Shown: positions 18,379 through 29,383, counted from the first letter of the stretch. The stretch: 41,385 nt of DNA from Balamuthia mandrillaris (GCA_031835245.1 CM062875.1:1-41385); one strand, 5' to 3'. Notes: generated by a model not told the origin, from the letters alone. Numbers and translations are program-made.

Positions 18379-18409
18379 CGTTTATTTATTTTTAGGTTTT
18401 TTTATATAC

Positions 18410-18435
18410 AAGGGGAGGGAATATTCCCTCCCCTT
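18410..18435 (+). terminator. GC-rich perfect hairpin after rps11
   Basis: The arms AAGGGGAGGGA (18410-18420) and TCCCTCCCCTT (18425-18435) are perfectly complementary with ATAT between them, 31 nt after the end of the ribosomal protein cluster. It is followed by AT-rich sequence. A role as mRNA 3' end or terminator is inferred; a related G-rich hairpin occurs at three other unit ends. Confidence 0.6.
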
Positions 18436-18538
18436 ATAAAAAAATCTTTATAATATCAGACTCCCCTTTTGTGGGGTGTTTGTTTGCCATTAATTTTTTA
18501 ACTCTATCAGTACTTCTTTAACTTTTCTTTTTTTCCTC

Positions 18539-18672
18539 CCTAGTGGGTGTAACATCACGTTTTTATTATTTAATAAGTCCCGGAAGATTCGACATTGATA
18601 TGGTTACGAGCAACGCCATAAGATGACATACTCTCCAAATTAACTTTCTTGGTTACACGGATATAAACTAGG
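18539..18672 (+). ncRNA. Candidate structured RNA, possibly 5S rRNA-like
   Basis: This 134-nt stretch without a protein gene can close on itself. CCTAGT (18539-18544) pairs with ACTAGG (18667-18672), and GTGTAAC (18547-18553) pairs with GTTACAC (18652-18658). Inside lie CCCGGAAGATTCGAC, weakly like the CGGAAGTTAAGC loop C/helix III strand of 5S rRNA, and a smaller hairpin ATGG/CCAT at about 18600-18619. Divergent mitochondrial 5S rRNA-like molecules are known in Amoebozoa. The size fits, but the identity is uncertain. The rest of 18436-18538 and 18673-18753 shows nothing I can name. Confidence 0.35.
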
Positions 18673-18753
18673 TAAAAACTTCCATGTTAGTGTAACAATA
18701 ATCGGGTTGTAAGCTAATTGTTGTTTGTTTTATATAATTTCTTTTTTTAATAA

Positions 18754-18800
18754 TGAAATAGTCTGTATATAAGGGGGGCCCCTTCCCTCCTAGGTTGTTG
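18754..18800 (+). repeat. Dispersed intergenic repeat, copy 1
   Basis: A 47-nt element that matches 29217-29263 at all but one position. It begins TGAAATAGTCTGTATATA and continues with the palindromic AAGGGGGGCCCCTT. The 16-nt core AAATAGTCTGTATATA (18756-18771) also occurs at 32752-32767. It lies upstream of trnF. Confidence 0.95.
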
Positions 18801-18820
18801 TAGGTGAGAATACCCGCTAT

Positions 18821-18892
18821 GTTCAGGTAGCTCAGTGGTAGAGCAATGGTCTGAAAAACCATGTGTCAGCGGTTCGATCCCGTTCCTGGACA
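18821..18892 (+). tRNA. trnF(gaa): tRNA-Phe (GAA)
   Basis: A canonical 72-nt cloverleaf: D-arm GCTCAGTGGTAGAGC, anticodon stem ATGGT/ACCAT with loop CTGAAAA, T-stem AGCGG/CCGTT. The acceptor GTTCAGG pairs with CCTGGAC with one G-U pair and no mismatch. Confidence 0.95.
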
Positions 18893-19014
18893 GAGGAAAG
18901 AGCTGTTGTGGCGCTTCCTTGGGTTAGTTTTTATAATGTGTGGTTCTTCGTTACAAATGTAGCAGCTTTTAGGGTCTGTTAAACGAAGTGTTCTCAAAAA
19001 GAATTCGTTCGTTG

Positions 19015-19986
19015 ATGGGGATATTTATTTTTTATTATGCTTGTTTTTTAAAACTAATTTTAATGAATTTAAAGAGTCTTTTGTCTAGGTTCCAGCTTGC
19101 CCGGAAGAATAAGGATTATGATCCTGTTGTTATTAAAAAACTATTGGCGATCCGTCACCAATTTTTTAAAAACCAACAGCGACACAATTTTTATCTTATG
19201 CCGTTTAGCGTTTGGCCTGCCATGATAGGTATTTCTGCTTTTACAACTGTCTGTGGGTTTGTTATGTACCTGCAATCACATGTTTTTGGTTTTTTTATTT
19301 TTTTTTTTGGTTTTGTGTTTCTTGTTGCGGTTTTCGTATTATGGTGCCGTGACATTGTTCGTGAAGCAGTCATTTTTCGTGTACATTCAAATAAAGTACA
19401 ACAAGGCTTCCGTTATGGCATGCTATTATTTATTGCTTCGGAAGTTATGTTTTTCTTTGCGTTTTTTTGAGCATTTTTCTCGTCGAGTTTATCGCCGAGT
19501 ATTTGAGTTGGTGGTCAGTGACCGCCTGTAGGAATTCCATCGATTAATCCGCTAGGTGTTCCATTAGCAAATACAATAATTTTAGTCGTTTCCGGTTTTA
19601 CGGTTACTTTGAGTCATGCATTTATTCGTCAAAATCGTATAGAGGAGTCTTTATTTGCTCTGTTCGTTACTGTGTTATTAGCTTTTCTTTTTCTTTTTTG
19701 GCAATTTATTGAATATCGCACGGCACAGTTTCATATGAATGATGGTATTTACGGATCAGTTTTTTATATGACTACGGGTTTTCATGGATTTCATGTTATA
19801 GTGGGAACTATTTGATTATGTGTTTGTTTTTATAGGTTACTGGCCGGCCATTTTTCCGCAAATCGTCATTTTGGTTTTGAAGCTGCTATCTGATATTGGC
19901 ATTTTGTTGACATTGTTTGGATTTTTCTATTCTTTTTTGTTTATTGCTGGGGTAACTCGGTTGGACAATTTTTACCAGCAGCTTAG
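19015..19986 (+). CDS. cox3: Cytochrome c oxidase subunit 3
   Basis: A seven-helix complex IV subunit of 323 aa. The core starts at [15 protein letters not shown], and includes [56 protein letters not shown] and the terminal [14 protein letters not shown] (written in parts). UGA-Trp codons at 19468, 19513, 19528, 19813 and 19888 are needed for the frame. There is an N-terminal extension of 35-60 residues compared with usual Cox3. ATG 19015 is used; ATG 19063 (307 aa) and GTG 18988 are alternatives. Confidence 0.95.
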
Positions 19987-20006
19987 GTTAGGTTATTTTT
20001 TGGTAA

Positions 20007-20240
20007 ATGCCACAATTGGATTTCTTAATATACTCGTATCAATATACCTTATTGTTTATTTCGTTTTTTTTATTGTATGATTTGGTTTTGAATTTTTGGT
20101 TGCCTGGATTTTTAAATGGTTTGTTTCTTACTAATAAGCTTTTTTTATTTTCGCAAAACATTTATGTATTGTTACGTTTCTTTGTTATTAATTTTTTAGG
20201 GATTCGTCTAAAAAATTTGCAAAAATTATTTTTCAAATAG
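20007..20240 (+). CDS. atp8: ATP synthase Fo subunit 8
   Basis: A 77-aa protein starting MPQLDFLIYSYQYT, the hallmark MPQLD...Y..Q start of mitochondrial Atp8 (Ymf19). A single transmembrane helix (about 14-30), the LP pair at about 32-33 and a basic C-terminal half complete the family architecture. It lies 20 nt after cox3 and 44 nt before nad4. Atp8 belongs to the membrane part of the peripheral stalk. Confidence 0.9.
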   Translation: MPQLDFLIYSYQYTLLFISFFLLYDLVLNFWLPGFLNGLFLTNKLFLFSQNIYVLLRFFVINFLGIRLKNLQKLFFK

Positions 20241-20284
20241 TTTTTTAATTGTCAGATTAATAAGAGTTAATTGCGAATTTGGTA

Positions 20285-21733
20285 ATGTTTGTGTCTAATT
20301 TATTGGTTTTTTTACTTTTGTGTATGATCTTATGTCTTGTTATTCCTCAAGAAGATATTATTTTATTACGTCATTTTGGTCTTATTGTTTCTGGTATTGC
20401 TTTTTTATATAGCATTCATCTTTTAGGTTCTAATACGACGTATGGTTTTTTCAATTTATTGTGGTTTGACATCTCCGCGGGCGACGGGCTTCGTATGAGT
20501 TTTGGTGTCGATGCGGTTTCTTCATTTTTTATTTTATTAACCAATTTTTTACTAATGTTATGTTTTTTATCTAGTTTTTCGAGCATTAAGTCGCATTTCA
20601 AGGCATTTGTTTTCGTTTTATTATTAATTGATTTTTTTTTAGTAGGTTTGTTTAGTTCTCTTGATTTATTTTTGTTTTATGTTTGTTTTGAAAGTATTCT
20701 AATACCTATGTTTGTTCTTATAGGTATATGAGGTTCTCGTCAAAGACGTATCCATGCGGCAATTCAGTTTTTTTTTTATACATTATTAGGGTCGTTCTTT
20801 ATGCTGGCAGCTGTTTCGTTAATTTATGCACATACAGGTACTACAAATGTTCTGTTGTTGAATATGTGTTCCTTAAGCCCAGAGCGTCAGTTGTTAGTAT
20901 GGGTTTGTTTTTTCATGGCCTTTTCTATTAAAACACCTATGTTTCCCTTTCACATATGGTTGCCCGAGGCTCATGTAGAAGCACCTACTATAGGTTCGGT
21001 CATTTTGGCTGGTGTGTTGTTGAAAATGGGGGGCTATGGATTTTTGCGTTTTGTTGTACCGCTCTTACCCATAGGAAATTATTTTTTTACTCCATTTGTT
21101 TTCGCAATTTCGACTTTAGCAGTGTTGTATACGTCTTTAACAGCTATTCGCCAAATTGATTTGAAGAAAATTATAGCTTATGCTTCGGTATCTCATATGA
21201 ATTTTGTTGTGTTAGGAATATTTAATTATAGCACTGTGGGTATTTTAGGAAGCATTTTTCTAATGTTGAGTCATGGAATTGTGTCAAGCGGTTTGTTTTT
21301 CTGTGTTGGTGTTTTATATGACAGATACCATACACGATTACTTCGTTATTTTGGTGGTATTGCATACTTTATGCCTATATTTGCGGTATGTTTTTTTATA
21401 CTAATTCTTTCGAATTTTAGTTTTCCCGGGACGAGTAATTTTGTTGGTGAAGTGTTGGTGTTGGGCGGTTTTATTTTTCAAAATATGTTCTGTACGTTTT
21501 TTGTTTTAATAAGTATAGTCTTTTCGGTTATATATTCTGTTTGATTGTATAATCGACTATTTTTTGGATCTGTCAATACGCACGCACTTTTGCGTTTTTC
21601 TGATTTATCTGAGCGTGAATTTTGGGTTTTAGCTCCGTGTGTTATTCTAACGGTTGTGCTTGGTATTTGTCCAAATATTGTATTGCATAAGTTAGAATGA
21701 GCTTCGTTGACATTTTCATTTTTTAGATATTAA
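20285..21733 (+). CDS. nad4: NADH dehydrogenase subunit 4
   Basis: A 482-aa antiporter-like subunit of complex I (NuoM). It shows the [16 protein letters not shown] motif with the conserved TM5 glutamate, [32 protein letters not shown], and [18 protein letters not shown]-Trp codons at 20729, 21542 and 21698 keep the frame. ATG 20285 is chosen over the TTG two codons upstream. The TAA overlaps the nad11 ATG. Confidence 0.97.
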
Positions 21734-23727
21734 TGCGGTTTAGTTTAAATGATTACGAATATCAGGTAAGTGACTCTTGGGCACTTTTCAATTTAATTCA
21801 GGTTTGTTCCATGAAAGGGGTTATAATACCACGTTTTTGTTATTATTCGAAATTATCAATTGCTGGGAATTGTCGGATGTGTTCAATAGAGGAAGAAGAA
21901 AGCCCAAAGCTCGTGGCTTCGTGTGCGATGCCGCTGGCTGACAATATGTTGATTTATACTAATAGTCTGCGCGTTCGAAAATCACGTGAAGGCGTTTTAG
22001 AATTTCTATTAGCGAATCATCCGTTGGATTGTCCTATTTGTGATCAGGGTGGTGAATGTGATTTGCAAGACCAATCTATGATTTTTGGTGGTGATCGTGG
22101 CCGTTTTTATGATTTTAAGCGTTCCGTTGAAAATAAAAATTGCGGACCCTTGATAAAGACGATTATGAATCGTTGTATCCATTGTACACGTTGTGTGCGT
22201 TTTGCGACCGAAGTAGCTGGGATCTCAGCATTAGGGCTTACTGGCCGCGGCGCTAGTATGCAAGTCGGTTTCTATATTCAAAAATTGTTTGCTTCGGAAA
22301 TTTCTGGTAATGTTATAGACCTCTGTCCTGTCGGGGCATCAACTTCAAAACCCTATGCTTTTACTGCACGTCCTTGAGAATTACGTAGTGTTTTTACGGT
22401 AGATCCTTTAGATTCTTTATGTTCTGCTATTCGTGTAGATGTTCGTGGAACATCTATTGCTCGTATACTACCGCGCACAAATAGCGTGCTCAATTTGGAT
22501 TGGATTTCAGATAAAATTCGTTTTTTTTATGATGGTCTTTATCGTCAGCGAATTGCGTCACCTTTTGTTAAAGTTTCGGGTTTTTTTGTCCCACTTAGTT
22601 GACGTAATACGTTTGGTGTGTTGAAAAAAATGTTGGCTTCTTTTCGTGACCAACTGGTGTTTACTAAAAAATCATTTTTCTTTTTCAGCGCTTTCTCCGG
22701 CCCTTCGGAAAGTCTTGAAGTTTGTTTTTCTGTTCGAAATTTTCTTCAGTTTTTTTCATCTAACCAGTTATCGCAGTGTTATGATGCTTGCCTTTCCTTT
22801 TGACCGAGTAGTTTATTTGCTAATATTGAGTTCGCTGATTTGTTATATTTTGATAACTTAAATATACGTTATCAATCTCCTGTTTTAAATATTTTATTTC
22901 GCAATTCTTATTTGAAAAATAACACACTAGCTGTATATTCTGGTTCAACACCGTTTAACAATTATTTTTATAAGCATGCAGGTAATGAGGCTTATACTCG
23001 ATTCAAAGTGGTTAGGGGTAAGTATTGAGTTTCCTCCCTGTTTCAATTGTTTGAATTTCCGCTCATGCTTTCTGCTTCATTATTCGTGTCAACCTTTTTG
23101 AATTCAAATTTGTATCAATTTTCTGTTTGGGAAGGGCGAAATACATATGCTTCTTCTGTCTCTGTATTGCATAATCAATTCTTGAATGTAACAATGCCTT
23201 CTATGAGGTTAGGCGAAAACATATTTAGTTTACAATACTATTTAAATTGCCAACCTGTTGAAACTAAGTCTCCTTTGGCTATATCCGTTTATCATGGTCA
23301 TCACGGTGATCGTCACTTAGAGTTAACAGCTGATGTGTTGCTTCCGTCCACGACTTTTGTTGAGACAAATGCTTTATTTGTAAATATTTGTGGTGTGGTC
23401 CAAAGAGCTAATTGTATTTTTCATTTAGATAAGTTCCGCCACGCTCGATCTTCGTGAAAAATTTTTCGGGCTATGTTGAGCGTTGCGGGGGGATGTTCTG
23501 TGTGATCTTCTTTTAGCTCGCTTGTTCGTTCGCTATGGTATGAATTCCCTCTTTATGCCGTTGATTACCAATATTTAGGGTTGCGGCCTAAAATTTCTCG
23601 TTTGCCTAATTTGCCGTTAAATCATGGTGTTTTTTCTCCGTATAAAGGTGACACTTTGTCTAAGAATTCTAAAGTTCTTTCACTTTGTCATTTGTTTCTT
23701 CGATCGAATTTGAATGTTCTGTGTTAA
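21733..23727 (+). CDS. nad11: NADH dehydrogenase subunit 11 (75 kDa)
   Basis: A 664-aa iron-sulfur subunit of complex I (NuoG). The N-terminal [2Fe-2S] cysteines are C36, C47, C50 and C64; the H96/C100/C103/C109 cluster ligands are in [15 protein letters not shown]; and C148/C151/C154 with C198 form the next [4Fe-4S] site. Six UGA-Trp codons in the second half are required for the frame. The domain after about residue 215 is the molybdopterin oxidoreductase-like region, quite divergent but present at near full length, whereas in some lineages mtDNA encodes only the FeS part. The start overlaps the nad4 stop. Confidence 0.95.
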
Positions 23728-23745
23728 CTTATTATTAAAAATTTA

Positions 23746-25230
23746 ATGAAATCTTTAATTTTTTTTTGTTTTATTCCGGAAATTGTTATTTTTTTTTTCG
23801 TTTTTTTTACTGTAATTTTTCTTAGTTATTTTTCAAATTTTCGTGTAAATCATCCGTCTAGCCGGTTGTTTTATTATAATACAAGGAAGTTATCTCTTTT
23901 AATGGCATTAGTTCTTTTAATTTCCATTGTTTTTTTATTTATGCTTCTTCCAACAAATGTGGTATTTTATTACCAAGGTGGTTTGCGTTTTGATTTTTTT
24001 TCTTATGTGTTTAAGACATTTGTTTTGTTCACGTTTGTAATTCTTTTTTTGTTTTACCTAGTTAATCCAAAAAATTTGGCCTATTTACCAAATGAATTTT
24101 TAATACTTTGTTTAAGTTTGTTACTCACTTCGTTTTTGTTAATTTCAGCAAACGATTTTTTGATGCTTTTTTTATCTCTTGATACCCAAGCCATCCTTTT
24201 GTTTTATTTAATGGCCTATGATTCACATTCTAAAAAGGCAACGGAATCTGCCTGGAAGTATTTTATACTAAATGGGTTCGCTTCAAGTGTGTTATTATTC
24301 GGTATATCCTTAATGTTTTACGCCCGAAATTCTATAGTTTTTGATGACGTTTTTCTTGTGTTTTCGACAGGGGCTTCTAGTGATACATTAGTTTATATTG
24401 GTTTTATGTTTTTTTTAATTGGTTTTTCTATTAAAATTGGTGTTGCACCTTTTCATTGGTGGCTTGCCGATATTTTTGAGGGCGTTAATGAACTTGTTTT
24501 GTCCTTTTTAGCAGTTATTTCAAAAATCGGTCAGTTTGGTATTTTGTTTTATATTTTGTCAAAAGTTTCGTTTTTAGGGTTATTTTGGTTTTTTTTTGTT
24601 TTTGGTCTTCTTTCTTTGGTTTTCGGTAGTGTGCAGTTACTTAATCAGTTAAGTTTGCGACGTCAAATTGCTTTTTTTTCCGTATACAGTTCGGGTCTGG
24701 TATATATGTTTTTGGGAAATTCTACGTCTGAAATCTGGTCTTTTTCGTTGTATTATTTGTTTATTTCTAATTTATTTTTGCTTGTTTTTATTATGTGTTT
24801 GTTTGTTTTGCGTTGTCCAATTACTCAACAGCCGTTGGTACGAAATTTTTATGATTTTATTTTTGTTTTTCGGAACCATAAAGTTATGTCGTTTTTTTTC
24901 GTTTTTTTTTTAGTCTCGTTACTAGGCCTTCCGCCTTTGGTAGGTTTTTTTCCAAAATTTTTTTTTTTATATTCGTTGGCGAGTCATTTGCGGTTTGTTT
25001 ATATTTCTATATTTCTTTTGTCGACTATGTTACTGTTATGTCCTTTTGTGTACATTTTTAAAGAAATGTTTTTTTTAATGAATCAAAACTTTTCTTTCAA
25101 AAATCGGTTGGTTGTTATTCCTTTCCCTAATTTAATTCTTTTATCTTTAATTTTTTGTTTTAGTTTGTTTTTATTAGTTGATTTTTCATCGTTTATGCTT
25201 TTCAAAATGAATTTTTATTTTTTCGAATAA
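23746..25230 (+). CDS. nad2: NADH dehydrogenase subunit 2
   Basis: A 494-aa antiporter-like complex I subunit (NuoN). Conserved parts include SLDTQAILLFYLMAYD with the TM5 region, KIGVAPFHWWLADIFEGV with the functional lysine, and LLGLPPLVGFFPKFFF near the C-terminus. There are no UGA codons in the frame. The length is standard. It is followed after 8 nt by rps2. Confidence 0.96.
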   Translation: MKSLIFFCFIPEIVIFFFVFFTVIFLSYFSNFRVNHPSSRLFYYNTRKLSLLMALVLLISIVFLFMLLPTNVVFYYQGGLRFDFFSYVFKTFVLFTFVILFLFYLVNPKNLAYLPNEFLILCLSLLLTSFLLISANDFLMLFLSLDTQAILLFYLMAYDSHSKKATESAWKYFILNGFASSVLLFGISLMFYARNSIVFDDVFLVFSTGASSDTLVYIGFMFFLIGFSIKIGVAPFHWWLADIFEGVNELVLSFLAVISKIGQFGILFYILSKVSFLGLFWFFFVFGLLSLVFGSVQLLNQLSLRRQIAFFSVYSSGLVYMFLGNSTSEIWSFSLYYLFISNLFLLVFIMCLFVLRCPITQQPLVRNFYDFIFVFRNHKVMSFFFVFFLVSLLGLPPLVGFFPKFFFLYSLASHLRFVYISIFLLSTMLLLCPFVYIFKEMFFLMNQNFSFKNRLVVIPFPNLILLSLIFCFSLFLLVDFSSFMLFKMNFYFFE

Positions 25231-25238
25231 TTGGGTTA

Positions 25239-26099
25239 ATGATTTTCTTCAATAAAGGAACTGTTTTAAATTTGACTTTGTTACAATTGTTAATGCCCGG
25301 TTCTTTCGTAGGTTATGATATTTCTCACTGAGATTTTCGTGTTTCAAATTTTCTTTTAGGCGTGCAGAATCGGGTTTATATCCATAATTTGAATTATACC
25401 TATTCTTTTTTACGTAATTCTTTGAGTTTTGCCTTTAATGTTTTAGCACGTAAGGGTTTTTGTGCCTTAGTGAATGAGTCGGTTATTTTTGGTCCTTCGT
25501 TAAAGTTTTTTTTTAATTTTCATTGAAAAAAACACAGTCTTTCTCGTATTTCCATGACATTTAAACGGCTAGTGCGTGGTCTTTTAACGAATCGCAAACT
25601 CTATAAAAAAAGACGTTCTGTTTTTCCTTTTATTCCGCATATTATGTTTATTTTTTCGCCTTCCGAAAGTGCTTTCGTAGTTCACGAGTGTTTTCGTCTA
25701 CACATCCCTTCGGTATCGTTATTCGACACTATTTCATTTATGGTTGAATCTAATTATCGGTTCCCCGCTAACGAGAAGTCGAAAAAAGCTATAATTTTTT
25801 TCAACACTATTTCCTATCTTTTTGCGTTGAAGGCTTACCTTGTACGGTCGCGCGTATTTAGGCTTCGTGTATGGAAACGGTATATTTTTAAACTACGCCG
25901 GTTAAAGGGCAAATCGTATATTGTACGTAAAGATGTTTTTGCTCGGACTTTAAATAGGTTTTTTAATAGATTAGCGTACCCTCGTGTTCGTCGTTTAAAA
26001 AAGTTTTTGGCAATGCGTGCTTTGCGCCGACGACGTTTACGTCGAAAAAAAAAATTGTTAGCCCGACGTGCTTTTGGTACTGTATCTTTAAAAATTTAA
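25239..26099 (+). CDS. rps2: Ribosomal protein uS2
   Basis: A 286-aa SSU protein. Near the start, LLMPGSFVGYDISHWDFR corresponds to LL.AGVHFGH....W.P.M, and RVYIHNLNYTYSFLR matches IHIIDL..T...L. The PHIMFIFSPSESAFVVHECFRLHIPSVSLFDT region (in part) matches PD..FV.D......A..EA.KL.IP.I...DT. UGA-Trp codons are at 25329 and 25524. The C-terminal 90 residues are very Arg/Lys-rich and form an extension. The gene runs directly up to rps4. Confidence 0.88.
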
Positions 26100-26100
26100 A

Positions 26101-27945
26101 ATGCGACGTGATTTACAGGTAAACAAATATAAGTTAATTAGATTGACAGGCAAAGATATCTGAGGGAATATGCTAACAAGGCATGCTGTTTACCTACGCC
26201 TCCGTGTTGAAGACCTTTCGTGTGTCGTTCGAAAAGTTGTTAATTTTGTTATTATAGAATATGAGCGTCGTCGTTTATTTGATTTTTTTGGTCGTTATTC
26301 TTCTTTTGTGAAAAAAAAACGTTCGAGCAGAACCTTTTTTCCATTATTGCTTAATTTTTGGAAAACGGAACGTAATTGATTGTTTCGTTGGTGTATAGAA
26401 TTTTTTTCGTCTACTTTTCGTCCATCGTATTTCAAGTTCACTGGGGGATATTTCCGCATTCCGTTTGTGTTACGTAGTGATATGAGAGAACTTCACATTG
26501 TCCCTAAAGGCAGTGAGCGTTATCGCTTTTTACGTCACAGTGTAGAGGTAGGAGTGAGAAAACGGATGCCGCACGGATATGGACGTAATTTTAGTCTTTG
26601 ACAAGATGTGGTGACTCTTTTAAATTGTTATTTGTATTCTTGGCATAAATATTATGGTCGTTCGGAAAAACGTCTTTTATCTCGTTTACGTCGTATGCGG
26701 TATCGGCTGTCAAAAAATATCAAATATTACAGTCATCCGAAACATCGTAAAATGCTTACTCTTTTATCCATCATTGATAAAAAATTTTTAGGACCTACTG
26801 CATGGGGTGTGCACTTATCTCTTATTAATATTTTGCTTGAAAAGGTGCGTTGCCAATTATCCGAAAATCTGCGTTTAAAATTACCTGCGTTATGGCGTTG
26901 GTTGAGCTTTATAAAACCTATGGGTCGCCAGAACATCAAGTCTTCTCGTCCTGTTTTACGTACTATAAAGCGTTTGGCAAAAGTTACAACGAAAACTAAT
27001 AAAAAGGTGCCTCGTTTGGTTTATTTTTCAATGCGTCATATTTTGTCTCGGTTTGCTTTATCCCATAATGTACTATTGTCAAAAATCCGAACTAGCTTGG
27101 TTTATCCGTATTTTTCATTTTCTTCGTTGGACCCTGCGGACTCATCATGGTTATTTGGGAACGAAGTTACTTCACCGGTTTTGGCCGGTTTTTCGATATC
27201 CAGAATTAGTCGCCCGGCTGTTGGTTTTTATTTACAGTTGACTAGAACAGGACGTGCGCGCACAGCGTGACGGTCTCTTCGTTCTTATTTAGCTACTGGT
27301 TTTATTAGAAATCGTTTGAAAAATCCAAAAAATTTTATTTTGCAATTAAGTTATGGAAATCCGCGGGTTGCTTTTGGTGATTATGAAGAAGGGTTCCGTA
27401 TACCGCACGTATCGGGTGATCATTTCAAGCGTTCGAAAAAGCAATTTCGTATGCTGGAGTTTTATCGTATACAGACTTTTTATGGCTTGTTTGATCTCCG
27501 TGCGTTTAAACGAAAATATTTTGAGCTGTTCAAATTTAAGAAATATGTGGCTTCTCGCAAGCTTTACCAGTTGTTAGAGTGTAGAGTTATTTTTATTTTA
27601 CACATGACTAATGTGTTTCCTTCGATGTATTTTATAGATCAGTTACTTACCCATAGACATTTTGTGTTAAAAAACGCTATAGTTACAAATCCTCACCATG
27701 TCCTATCCATTGGTGATTTGGTATTTACTCCTCGCGTTTTTTATTGACGAGCTTTGAATGTTTTTATGCATAAGTTGGTTAATTTTCGTCTAATTTTGAA
27801 CATGCCTTTGTTTTGTGAGCCCAATTATGTTCTGTTAGCAGCTGCGTTGGTGGGTATTCCATTAAAGCATCAACTTACAGTTCCTTTTCATTCGACGAGG
27901 TCTTCTTTTGATCGTTATAATTTAGTAAGAAATGCAATACATTAA
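26101..27945 (+). CDS. rps4: Ribosomal protein uS4, greatly enlarged (614 aa)
   Basis: One continuous frame with UGA-Trp at 26161, 26377, 26599, 27268 and 27745. The N-terminus (KYKLIRLTGKDIWGN) resembles the start of mitochondrial uS4. The S4 RNA-binding domain is near residues 490-545: LLECRVIFILHMTNVFPSM, then LLTHRHFVLKNAIVTNPHHVL.IGD. The last part, after about 550, is a normal uS4-like tail. Between them lie roughly 400 basic residues with no recognised domain, against about 200 aa in bacterial S4. No stop or frame break occurs, so the insertions appear to be kept as coding sequence. Confidence 0.85.
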
Positions 27946-27976
27946 ATTTAAAACTTGATTGAATTTTTTTAGAAAA

Positions 27977-29176
27977 ATGAGGGTCAGCGATGGCTCCGCT
28001 TTCTTAAACTGGCGCAGGTGTAGATTATTTTATTGGTTGTGTGCTCTTTGTTTGTTGACGGCTTATCTTGTTTTTCAACTGTACACAACTAACCTTTGCT
28101 GCTGAGATCCCGAAGAGACGGCAGAAACTATTGGTGTATGGGTAGGAACTATTGGTAGAGTGTTTTTTTGGACATTTATGATCGGGGGTATAGGTTATTG
28201 GGCGTATGAGCATTATTCCGGCAAATTTGATGAGAATAAAGACAAAAAGAAAAAAGATAAGAATAAAAAAGATGACGGCGGCGACAGCGGCAGCGGAGTT
28301 TCCTTGTCTACGAATGGGAAAAACGCTGTTTTTAGTCCTGGGCAAACCCTTAAAAGGTCCGTGTCTAATTTTTATGAAGCCTTTGAACGTTTTTGTTTTA
28401 ATCATCCTCGTTTTCAACGTCCTATTAATCTTATATACTATATTATAGCGTTTGTTTTTTTGTGTTGGGTTTTGTGTCAAGTTTGGCCGCAGACTGTTTA
28501 TTGTTTGGAGGGTCGCGCAGCCAACATCGCATGAACCCTTTATTGGACTGCGTTCTTTATTTGTCTCGCTGGGGCGATTCGTACTTTAGGAGCGGTACAC
28601 AAGCAAGAGCTTGAGGAGGTAGAGCAAAAAAAGGCTGCCTTAGAACAGCAAAAAAATGAAGAGAGCCTTTATAATTCCGCTCAAGATTATACAACATTGC
28701 CCGATATTGTGACTTCTGAGGAGCTGGCGCTATATTGTAAGAATCTTGGTGTTACTATACCGACGCGCCCTGGATATGAGTACGACCCTGCTACCCTTGT
28801 CGTTGACCCGCTCCCTGATTGGTTGTTAAAAATAGACGCGGTTTTGGAGGTATTTTTCAACGGTATTATTCAGTGTATTAGATATGGTGGTCATCTTTGG
28901 GAGGCTGATTCATATGGTTTCTTGTTCGGGCTTTGATATATTTGTTTCGTTGTGTTTTTATTTTCTGCGGAGGTTGCTCCTGATCTAGTTAGGCGTTTTA
29001 TATGGTATGTAATTTTTAAGTATAGCTGGTTACCTGGATTCTATCCCTGGTTGGAGCGATTTTGGTATGAGTTTTGTTGGTGACAAAATAGAATAGTTGA
29101 TTGGAGTTTTGGAGGTACTTTATTTTTCGGTTGTTTTTATCTTTTTTGGCTGTATACTTACTATTTTCCAAACTAA
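27977..29176 (+). CDS. Unknown multi-pass membrane protein, 399 aa
   Basis: A frame with four UGA-Trp codons, starting at ATG 27977, 31 nt after rps4. Predicted membrane segments lie at about 14-34, 52-77, 155-172 and 186-205, plus two or three in the last 100 residues. Between them are a strongly charged run of Lys/Asp with Gly/Ser (about 85-110) and a Glu/Lys/Gln-rich coiled-coil-like stretch (about 208-235). I recognise no family. Its position and size suggest a lineage-specific mitochondrial ORF such as the unassigned orf349 of Acanthamoeba, but I could not compare them. Codon use is less T-rich than its neighbours. A dispersed repeat follows 41 nt later. Confidence 0.7.
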
Positions 29177-29216
29177 TAAACTTCTTTTTTTTTGTTTTTA
29201 TTTTGCTATAGTTTTA

Positions 29217-29263
29217 TGAAATAGTCTGTATATAGGGGGGGCCCCTTCCCTCCTAGGTTGTTG
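29217..29263 (+). repeat. Dispersed intergenic repeat, copy 2
   Basis: A 47-nt element with a single difference from 18754-18800, including the core AAATAGTCTGTATATA (29219-29234) and a G7/C4 stem (AGGGG/CCCCT). It lies 41 nt after the 399-aa ORF and 24 nt before trnL(uag). Confidence 0.95.
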
Positions 29264-29286
29264 GTTTTCTCCTATTCTAGTATGGT

Positions 29287-29366
29287 AGTGGTATGCTGGA
29301 ATGGCAGACAGGATTGTTTTAGAAGCAGTTGGTATTACCGTATGGGTTCAAGTCCCATTGCCGCTA
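29287..29366 (+). tRNA. trnL(uag): tRNA-Leu (UAG)
   Basis: A class II tRNA of 80 nt with D-stem CTG/CAG, anticodon loop TTTAGAA (anticodon TAG) and T-stem ATGGG/CCCAT. The acceptor AGTGGTA pairs with TGCCGCT using two wobble pairs and no mismatch. Confidence 0.9.
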
Positions 29367-29383
29367 TTGGTATGTTTTTCAAG

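Noticed and set aside
19253-20080. Extra plus-strand frames across cox3.
   Set aside because: They are alternate frames of cox3; the code 4 frame holds all conserved Cox3 motifs.
28025-28480. 151-aa minus-strand frame.
   Set aside because: It is a shadow of the 399-aa ORF; no motif, and the plus-strand frame is much longer.
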